DNA of 64,000 nt from Alitta virens (taxonomy: Eukaryota > Annelida > Polychaeta > Phyllodocida > Nereididae): contig OW028581.1 in NCBI GenBank assembly GCA_932294295.1, positions 9,879,526 to 9,943,525 of the forward strand, written 5' to 3'. Below are positions 55,001 through 64,000 of the stretch, one piece after another. The first letter of the stretch is position 1. Every line of letters starts with the position of its first letter. The notes below the pieces were generated by a model. That model was given only the letters and a program-made list of their open reading frames with translations, was not told the origin of the DNA and searched no databases. A program made the position numbers and the translations under genes.

Positions 55001-56846
55001 TTGTCAAACTCAATGATCGAACATTTCAGAATTGTCAAACTCAATTTTCATTCAAACCAAAATGGTTGGACTCAATGTTTGATTAATTCAGAATGGTCAT
55101 ACTGAATGTTTGACAAAATCAGAATTGTCAAACTCAATGATCGAACATTTCCGAATTGTCAAACGCAATTTTCAATCAAACCAAAATGGTTGGACTCAAT
55201 GTATGATTATCTCAGAATGGTCATACTGAATGTTTGATCAACTCAGAATAGTCAGACTCAATGATCGATCATCTCAGAATTGTCAAACTCAATGATCGAA
55301 CATTTCAGAATTGTCAAACTCAATTTTCATTCAAACCAAAATGGTTGGACTCAATGTTTGATTAATTCAGAATGGTCATACTGAATGTTTGACCAAATCA
55401 GAATAGTCAAACTCAATGATCGAACATTTCCGAATTGTCAAACTCAATTTTCATTCAAACCAAAATGGTTGGACTGAATGTTTGATTAACTCAGATTGGT
55501 CAAACAGAATGTCTGATCAACTCAGAATAGTCAGACTCAATGATCGATCATCTCAGAATTGTCAAACTCAATGATCGAACATTTCAGAATTGTCAAACGC
55601 AATTTTCATTCAAACCAAAATGGTTGGACTGAATGTTTGATTAACTCAGATTGGTCAAACAGAATGTCTGATCAACTCAGAATAGTCAGACTCAATGATC
55701 GATCATCTCAGAATTGTCAAACTCAATGATCGAACATTTCAGAATTGTCAAACTCAATTTTCATTCCAACCAAAATGGTTGGACTCAATGTTTGATTAAT
55801 TCAGAATGGTCAAACAGAATGTCTGATCAACTCAGAATAGTCAGACTCAATGATCGATCATCTCAGAATTGTCAAACTCAATGATCGAACATTTCAGAAT
55901 TGTCAAACTCAATTTTCATTCAAACCAAAATGGTTGGACTCAATGTTTGATTATCTCAGAATGGTCATACTGAATGTTTGATCAACTCAGAATAGTCAAA
56001 CTCAATGATCGAACATTTCCGAATTGTCAAACTCAATTTTCATTCAAACCAAAATGGTTGGACTCAATGTTTGATTAATTCAGAATGGTCATACTGAATG
56101 TTTGAGCAAATCAGAATAGTCAAACTCAATGATCGAACATTTCAGAATTGTCAAACTCAATTTTCAATCAAACCAAAATGGTTGGACTGAATGTTTGATT
56201 AACTCAGATTGGTCAAACAGAATGTCTGATCAACTCAGAATAGTCAGACTCAATGATCGATCATCTCAGAATTGTCAAACTCAATGATCGAACATTTCAG
56301 AATTGTCAAACTCAATTTTCATTCAAACCAAAATGGTTGGACTCAATGTTTGATTAGCTCTGAATGGTCATACTAAATGTTTGACCAAATCAGAATAGTC
56401 AAACTCAATGATCGAACATTTCAGAATTGTCAAACTCAATGATCGAACATTTCAAAATTGTCAAACTCAATTTTCATTCAAACCAAAATGGTTGGACTCA
56501 ATGTTTGATTCATTCAGAATGGTCATATTGAATGTTTCAGAATAGTCAAACTCAATGATCGAACATTTCCGAATTGTCAAACTCAATTTTCATTCAAACC
56601 AAAATGGTTGGACTCAATGTTTGATTAGCTCAGAATGGTCATACTAAATGTTTGACCAAATCAGAATAGTCAAACTCAATGATCGAACATTTCAGAATTG
56701 TCAAACTCAATGATCGAACATTTCAGAATTGTCAAACTCAATTTTCATTCAAACCAAAATGGTTGGACTCAATGTTTGATTAATTCAGAATGGTCATGCT
56801 GAATGTTTGACCAAATCAGAATTGTCAAACTGAATGATCGAACATT
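52003..56846 (+). repeat. 5,748-bp tandem duplication, copy 2 (shortened at its end)
   Basis: It follows copy 1 at a constant shift of 5,748 bp for about 4.84 kb. Near 56,846 it loses 279 bp (9 monomers) relative to copy 1, and the match then resumes at a shift of 5,469 bp (GCTCAGC at 51,438 and 56,907). Differences from copy 1 are few: GAAAGTTTCAG near 53,717, CAATAATCG near 53,896, and GGACTC against GGAATC (50,034). Confidence 0.85.
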
Positions 56847-59650
56847 TCCGAATTGTCAAACTCAATTTTCATTCAAACCAAAATGGTTGGACTCAATGTT
56901 TGATTAGCTCAGCATGGTCATACTAAATGTTTGACCAAATCAGAATAGTCAAACTCAATGATCGAACATTTCAGAATTGTCAAACTCAATGATCGAACAT
57001 TTCAGAATTGTCAAACTCCATTTTCATTCAAACCAAAATGGTTGGACTCAATGTTTGATTAATTCAGAATGGTCATACTGAATGTTTGACCAAATCAGAA
57101 TAGTCAAACTCAATGATCGAACATTTCAGAATTGTCAAACTCAATTTTCAATCAAACCAAAATGGTTGGACTGAATGTTTGATTAACTCAGATTGGTCAA
57201 CAGAATGTCTGATCAACTCAGAATAGTCAGACTCAATGATCGATCATCTCAGAATTGTCAAACTCAATGATCGAACATTTCAGAATTGTCAAACTCAATT
57301 TTCATTCAAACCAAAATGGTTGGACTCAATGTTTGATTAATTCAGAATGGTCATATGGAATGTTTCATCAACTCAGAATAGTCAAACTCAATGATCGAAC
57401 ATTTCAGAATTGTCAAACTCAATTTTCATTCAAACCAAAATGGTTGGACTCAATGTTTGATTAGCTCAGAATGGTCATACTAAATGTTTGACCAAATCAG
57501 AATAGTCAAACTCAATGATCGAACATTTCAGAATTGTCAAACTCAATGATCGAACATTTCAGAATTGTCAAACTCAATTTTCATTCAAACCAAAATGGTT
57601 GGACTCAATGTTTGATTAATTCAGAATGGTCATACTGAATGTTTGACAAAATCAGAATTGTCAAACTCAATGATCGAACATTTCAGAATTGTCAAACTCA
57701 ATTTTCAATCAAACCAAAATGGTTGAACTCAATGTATGATTATCTCAGAATGGTCATACTGAATGTTTGATCAACTCAGAATAGTCAGACTCAATGATCG
57801 ATCATCTCAGAATTGTCAAACTCAATGATCGAACATTTCAGAATTGTCAAACTCAATTTTCATTCAAACCAAAATGGTTGGACTCAATGTTTGATTAATT
57901 CAGAATGGTCATACTGAATGTTTGACCAAATCAGAATAGTCAAACTCAATGATCGAACATTTCCGAATTGTCAAACTCAATTTTCATTCAAACCAAAATG
58001 GTTGGACTGAATGTTTGATTAACTCAGATTGGTCAAACAGAATGTCTGATCAACTCAGAATAGTCAGACTCAATGATCGATCATCTCAGAATTGTCAAAC
58101 TCAATGATCGAACATTTCAGAATTGTCAAACGCAATTTTCATTCAAACCAAAATGGTTGGACTGAATGTTTGATTAACTCAGATTGGTCAAACAGAATGT
58201 CTGATCAACTCAGAATAGTCAGACTCAATGATCGATCATCTCAGAATTGTCAAACTCAATGATCGAACATTTCAGAATTGTCAAACTCAATTTTCATTCC
58301 AACCAAAATGGTTGGACTCAATGTTTGATTAATTCAGAATGGTCAAACAGAATGTCTGATCAACTCAGAATAGTCAGACTCAATGATCGATCATCTCAGA
58401 ATTGTCAAACTCAATGATCGAACATTTCAGAATTGTCAAACTCAATTTTCATTCAAACCAAAATGGTTGGACTCAATGTTTGATTAATTCAGAATGGTCA
58501 TACTGAATGTTTGATCAACTCAGAATAGTCAAACTCAATGATCGAACATTTCAGAATTGTCAAACTCAATTTTCATTCAAACCAAAATGGTTGGACTCAA
58601 TGTTTGATTAGCTCTGAATGGTCATACTAAATGTTTGACCAAATCAGAATAGTCAAACTCAATGATCGAACATTTCAGAATTGTCAAACTCAATGATCGA
58701 ACATTTCAAAATTGTCAAACTCAATTTTCATTCAAACCAAAATGGTTGGACTCAATGTTTGATTAATTCAGAATGGTCATATTGAATGTTTCAGAATAGT
58801 CAAACTCAATGATCGAACATTTCCGAATTGTCAAACTCAATTTTCATTCAAACCAAAATGGTTGGACTCAATGTTTGATTAGCTCAGAATGGTCATACTA
58901 AATGTTTGACCAAATCAGAATAGTCAAACTCAATGATCGAACATTTCAGAATTGTCAAACTCAATGATCGAACATTTCAGAATTGTCAAACTCAATTTTC
59001 ATTCAAACCAAAATGGTTGGACTCAATGTTTGATTAATTCAGAATGGTCATACTGAATGTTTGACCAAATCAGAATTGTCAAACTGAATGATCGAACATT
59101 TCAGAATTGTCAAACTCAATTTTCAATCAAACCAAAATGGTTGGACTCAATGTTTGATTAATTCAGAATGGTCATACTGAATGTTTGACCAAATCAGAAT
59201 AGTCAAACTCAATGATCGAACATTTCAGAATTGTCAAACTCAATTTTCAATCAAACCAAAATGGTTGGACTGAATGTTTGATTAACTCAGATTGGTCAAA
59301 CAGAATGTCTGATCAACTCAGAATAGTCAGACTCAATGATCGATCATCTCAGAATTGTCAAACTCAATGATCGAACATTTCAGAATTGTCAAACTCAATT
59401 TTCATTCAAACCAAAATGGTTGGACTCAATGTTTGATTAGCTCTGAATGGTCATACTAAATGTTTGACCAAATCAGAATAGTCAAACTCAATGATCGAAC
59501 ATTTCAGAATTGTCAAACTCAATGATCGAACATTTCACAATTGTCAAACTCAATTTTCATTCAAACCAAAATGGTTGGACTCAATGTTTGATTCATTCAG
59601 AATGGTCATATTGAATGTTTCAGAATAGTCAAACTCAATGATCGAACATT
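56421..59650 (+). repeat. 3,230-bp tandem duplication, copy 1
   Basis: The unit is 105 monomers less 25 bp (three 23-bp monomers and one 30-bp monomer). It aligns to copy 2 at exactly 3,230 bp: TCATGCTG (56,795 and 60,025), GGTTGAACTC (57,721 and 60,951) and CATTTCACAATTG (59,531 and 62,761). I noticed no base difference between the two copies by eye. Its left part overlaps the end of the 5,748-bp copy 2. Confidence 0.88.
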
Positions 59651-62600
59651 TCAGAATTGTCAAACTCAATGATCGAACATTTCAAAATTGTCAAACTCAA
59701 TTTTCATTCAAACCAAAATGGTTGGACTCAATGTTTGATTCATTCAGAATGGTCATATTGAATGTTTCAGAATAGTCAAACTCAATGATCGAACATTTCC
59801 GAATTGTCAAACTCAATTTTCATTCAAACCAAAATGGTTGGACTCAATGTTTGATTAGCTCAGAATGGTCATACTAAATGTTTGACCAAATCAGAATAGT
59901 CAAACTCAATGATCGAACATTTCAGAATTGTCAAACTCAATGATCGAACATTTCAGAATTGTCAAACTCAATTTTCATTCAAACCAAAATGGTTGGACTC
60001 AATGTTTGATTAATTCAGAATGGTCATGCTGAATGTTTGACCAAATCAGAATTGTCAAACTGAATGATCGAACATTTCCGAATTGTCAAACTCAATTTTC
60101 ATTCAAACCAAAATGGTTGGACTCAATGTTTGATTAGCTCAGCATGGTCATACTAAATGTTTGACCAAATCAGAATAGTCAAACTCAATGATCGAACATT
60201 TCAGAATTGTCAAACTCAATGATCGAACATTTCAGAATTGTCAAACTCCATTTTCATTCAAACCAAAATGGTTGGACTCAATGTTTGATTAATTCAGAAT
60301 GGTCATACTGAATGTTTGACCAAATCAGAATAGTCAAACTCAATGATCGAACATTTCAGAATTGTCAAACTCAATTTTCAATCAAACCAAAATGGTTGGA
60401 CTGAATGTTTGATTAACTCAGATTGGTCAACAGAATGTCTGATCAACTCAGAATAGTCAGACTCAATGATCGATCATCTCAGAATTGTCAAACTCAATGA
60501 TCGAACATTTCAGAATTGTCAAACTCAATTTTCATTCAAACCAAAATGGTTGGACTCAATGTTTGATTAATTCAGAATGGTCATATGGAATGTTTCATCA
60601 ACTCAGAATAGTCAAACTCAATGATCGAACATTTCAGAATTGTCAAACTCAATTTTCATTCAAACCAAAATGGTTGGACTCAATGTTTGATTAGCTCAGA
60701 ATGGTCATACTAAATGTTTGACCAAATCAGAATAGTCAAACTCAATGATCGAACATTTCAGAATTGTCAAACTCAATGATCGAACATTTCAGAATTGTCA
60801 AACTCAATTTTCATTCAAACCAAAATGGTTGGACTCAATGTTTGATTAATTCAGAATGGTCATACTGAATGTTTGACAAAATCAGAATTGTCAAACTCAA
60901 TGATCGAACATTTCAGAATTGTCAAACTCAATTTTCAATCAAACCAAAATGGTTGAACTCAATGTATGATTATCTCAGAATGGTCATACTGAATGTTTGA
61001 TCAACTCAGAATAGTCAGACTCAATGATCGATCATCTCAGAATTGTCAAACTCAATGATCGAACATTTCAGAATTGTCAAACTCAATTTTCATTCAAACC
61101 AAAATGGTTGGACTCAATGTTTGATTAATTCAGAATGGTCATACTGAATGTTTGACCAAATCAGAATAGTCAAACTCAATGATCGAACATTTCCGAATTG
61201 TCAAACTCAATTTTCATTCAAACCAAAATGGTTGGACTGAATGTTTGATTAACTCAGATTGGTCAAACAGAATGTCTGATCAACTCAGAATAGTCAGACT
61301 CAATGATCGATCATCTCAGAATTGTCAAACTCAATGATCGAACATTTCAGAATTGTCAAACGCAATTTTCATTCAAACCAAAATGGTTGGACTGAATGTT
61401 TGATTAACTCAGATTGGTCAAACAGAATGTCTGATCAACTCAGAATAGTCAGACTCAATGATCGATCATCTCAGAATTGTCAAACTCAATGATCGAACAT
61501 TTCAGAATTGTCAAACTCAATTTTCATTCCAACCAAAATGGTTGGACTCAATGTTTGATTAATTCAGAATGGTCAAACAGAATGTCTGATCAACTCAGAA
61601 TAGTCAGACTCAATGATCGATCATCTCAGAATTGTCAAACTCAATGATCGAACATTTCAGAATTGTCAAACTCAATTTTCATTCAAACCAAAATGGTTGG
61701 ACTCAATGTTTGATTAATTCAGAATGGTCATACTGAATGTTTGATCAACTCAGAATAGTCAAACTCAATGATCGAACATTTCAGAATTGTCAAACTCAAT
61801 TTTCATTCAAACCAAAATGGTTGGACTCAATGTTTGATTAGCTCTGAATGGTCATACTAAATGTTTGACCAAATCAGAATAGTCAAACTCAATGATCGAA
61901 CATTTCAGAATTGTCAAACTCAATGATCGAACATTTCAAAATTGTCAAACTCAATTTTCATTCAAACCAAAATGGTTGGACTCAATGTTTGATTAATTCA
62001 GAATGGTCATATTGAATGTTTCAGAATAGTCAAACTCAATGATCGAACATTTCCGAATTGTCAAACTCAATTTTCATTCAAACCAAAATGGTTGGACTCA
62101 ATGTTTGATTAGCTCAGAATGGTCATACTAAATGTTTGACCAAATCAGAATAGTCAAACTCAATGATCGAACATTTCAGAATTGTCAAACTCAATGATCG
62201 AACATTTCAGAATTGTCAAACTCAATTTTCATTCAAACCAAAATGGTTGGACTCAATGTTTGATTAATTCAGAATGGTCATACTGAATGTTTGACCAAAT
62301 CAGAATTGTCAAACTGAATGATCGAACATTTCAGAATTGTCAAACTCAATTTTCAATCAAACCAAAATGGTTGGACTCAATGTTTGATTAATTCAGAATG
62401 GTCATACTGAATGTTTGACCAAATCAGAATAGTCAAACTCAATGATCGAACATTTCAGAATTGTCAAACTCAATTTTCAATCAAACCAAAATGGTTGGAC
62501 TGAATGTTTGATTAACTCAGATTGGTCAAACAGAATGTCTGATCAACTCAGAATAGTCAGACTCAATGATCGATCATCTCAGAATTGTCAAACTCAATGA

Positions 62601-62880
62601 TCGAACATTTCAGAATTGTCAAACTCAATTTTCATTCAAACCAAAATGGTTGGACTCAATGTTTGATTAGCTCTGAATGGTCATACTAAATGTTTGACCA
62701 AATCAGAATAGTCAAACTCAATGATCGAACATTTCAGAATTGTCAAACTCAATGATCGAACATTTCACAATTGTCAAACTCAATTTTCATTCAAACCAAA
62801 ATGGTTGGACTCAATGTTTGATTCATTCAGAATGGTCATATTGAATGTTTCAGAATAGTCAAACTCAATGATCGAACATT
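59651..62880 (+). repeat. 3,230-bp tandem duplication, copy 2
   Basis: This is a near-identical copy of 56,421-59,650. The junction is visible at about 59,611-59,765, where two 23-bp monomers lie only about 150 bp apart, because the end of copy 1 meets the start of copy 2. The match ends near 62,880, where this side goes on to CATTTCCGAATTG and copy 1 goes to CATTTCAGAATTG. Confidence 0.88.
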
Positions 62881-64000
62881 TCCGAATTGTCAAACTCAAT
62901 TTTCATTCAAACCAAAATGGTTGGACTCAATGTTTGATTAGCTCAGAATGGTCATACTAAATGTTTGACCAAATCAGAATAGTCAAACTCAATGATCGAA
63001 CATTTCAGAATTGTCAAACTCAATGATCGAACATTTCAGAATTGTCAAACTCAATTTTCATTCAAACCAAAATGGTTGGACTCAATGTTTGATTAATTCA
63101 GAATGGTCATACTGAATGTTTGACCAAATCAGAATTGTCAAACTGAATGATCGAACATTTCAGAATTGTCAAACGCAATTTTCAATCAAACCAAAATGGT
63201 TGGAATCAATGTATGATTATCTCAGAGTGGTCATACTGAATGTTTGATCAACTCAGTATAGTCAGACTCAATGATCGATCATCTCAGAATTGTCAAACTC
63301 AATGATCGAACATTTCAGAATTGTCAAACTCAATTTTCATTCAAACCAAAATGGTTGGACTCAATGTTTGATTAATTCAGAATGGTCATACTGAATGTTT
63401 GATCAAATCCGAATAGTCAAACTCAATGATCGAACATTTCAGAATTGTCAAACTCCATTTTCATTCAAACCAAAATGGTTGGACTCAATGTTTGATTAAT
63501 TCAGAATGGTCATACTGAATGTTTGACCAAATCAGAATAGTCAAACTCAATGATCGAACATTTCAGAATTGTCAAACTCAATTTTCAATCAAACCAAAAT
63601 GGTTGGACTGAATGTTTGATTAACTCAGATTGGTCAACAGAATGTCTGATCAACTCAGAATAGTCAGACTCAATGATCGATCATCTCAGAATTGTCAAAC
63701 TCAATGATCGAACATTTCAGAATTGTCAAACTCAATTTTCATTCAAACCAAAATGGTTGGACTCAATGTTTGATTAATTCAGAATGGTCATATGGAATGT
63801 TTCATCAACTCAGAATAGTCAAACTCAATGATCGAACATTTCAGAATTGTCAAACTCAATTTTCATTCAAACCAAAATGGTTGGACTCAATGTTTGATTA
63901 GCTCAGAATGGTCATACTAAATGTTTGACCAAATCAGAATAGTCAAACTCAATGATCGAACATTTCAGAATTGTCAAACTCAATGATCGAACATTTCAGA
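62881..64000 (+). repeat. Right-edge block, copy of 50,820 onward lacking one 5-mer
   Basis: The shift to 50,820 onward is 12,061 bp (CAGAGTGGTC at 51,162 and 63,223; ACTCCG at 51,345 against AATCCG at 63,406). From there to CTCCATTTTC the distance is 202 bp in the older copy and 47 bp here, a loss of 155 bp, exactly one 5-mer, which removes the GCTCAGCATGG segment. The hybrid TTTGATCAAATCC near 63,400 is private. The array continues past base 64,000. Confidence 0.8.

Larger units (their letters stand above)
1..64000 (+). repeat. 31-bp satellite DNA array filling the window
   Basis: The entire window is a head-to-tail array of a 31-bp monomer, about 2,060 copies by length. The usual 5' half is CAGAATTGTCAAACTCAATG and the 3' third varies by type: GATCGAACATTT (a), TTTTCATTCAAAC after CTCAA (b), TTTGATTAATT or TTTGATTAGCT (c, which starts CAAAATGGTTGG), TTTGATCAACT or TTTGACCAAAT (d), GATCGATCATCT (e), and a type starting CAGATTGGTC (f). 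All copies face the same way; I saw no inverted block, no unique spacer and no inserted element. Both ends of the window lie inside the array. Base composition is about one third G+C, estimated from the monomers. The size, homogeneity and nested order are typical of eukaryotic satellite DNA. The species and chromosomal location are unknown. Confidence 0.97.

Noticed and set aside
1..64000. CRISPR array (about 30-bp direct repeats)
   Set aside because: The repeats abut one another with no unique spacers, and there are far more of them than any CRISPR array, with no cas genes.
1..64000. Iteron-type or oriC-like bacterial origin (short repeats rich in GATC)
   Set aside because: Iteron clusters are short; here the repeats fill 64 kb with no replication gene and a nested higher-order structure typical of eukaryotic satellites.
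1..64000. Telomeric or subtelomeric repeat
   Set aside because: No TTAGGG-like, TTTAGGG-like or TTAGG-like tract is present and the monomer bears no resemblance to one.
1..64000. Tandem tRNA, 5S rRNA or snRNA gene array
   Set aside because: Monomers and 4-/5-mers are too short and AT-rich, with no A/B box pair, no cloverleaf potential and no conserved 5S-like segment.
1..64000. Specific species assignment
   Set aside because: No gene, transposon or known satellite is present to anchor it; base composition alone is not enough.

Overview
The whole 64 kb window is one uninterrupted satellite DNA array. It consists of a 31-bp AT-rich monomer (about two thirds A+T) in head-to-tail orientation, always on the same strand. 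The array is already running at base 1 and still running at base 64,000, so neither edge is visible. I see no protein-coding gene, RNA gene, transposable element, CRISPR array or stretch of unique sequence. This looks like eukaryotic heterochromatin (centromeric, pericentromeric, sex- or B-chromosome, or another satellite block) from a long-read assembly. I do not recognise the satellite and cannot name the species.

The array is organised at four levels. (1) The 31-bp monomer most often begins CAGAATnGTC and exists as a few diverged types, here called a, b, c, d, e and f. (2) Monomers are grouped into 4-mers (124 bp) and 5-mers (155 bp) that succeed each other in mixed order. Each holds one b-c pair, which carries a near-perfect 19-bp dyad; the 5-mers usually begin with an e monomer carrying a 12-bp palindrome. 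(3) Kilobase blocks of 27, 32, 45, 47 and 49 monomers (836 to 1,519 bp) are tandemly duplicated or triplicated. (4) Super-repeats of roughly 5 to 8.5 kb share private variants.

Layout: 1-5,354 mixed blocks, including a 992-bp tandem duplication (2,235-4,218); 5,380-7,836 a block repeated 16,131 bp downstream; 8,430-11,217 a 1,394-bp tandem pair; 12,199-16,940 a 4.7-kb block repeated about 11,366 bp downstream; 15,935-20,305 a 1,457-bp triplication; 20,718-22,389 an 836-bp tandem pair; 21,780-37,180 two large super-repeat copies (spacing 7,577 bp), the second altered by a 558-bp deletion and a 1,519-bp duplication; 36,444-40,487 and 44,577-48,218 another super-repeat pair; 41,243-44,380 two shortened 1,270-bp units; 46,255-56,846 a 5,748-bp tandem pair; 56,421-62,880 a 3,230-bp tandem pair; 62,881-64,000 a copy of 50,820 onward with one 5-mer missing.

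Every shift I measured between copies is a whole number of 31-bp monomers, minus 8 bp for each 23-bp monomer and 1 bp for each 30-bp monomer inside it (one private 2-bp insertion also fits). The array has therefore grown and shrunk by in-register exchange in whole-monomer steps. All comparisons were made by eye with exact anchor coordinates. Block edges carry an uncertainty of about one monomer or more, and percent identities were not computed.
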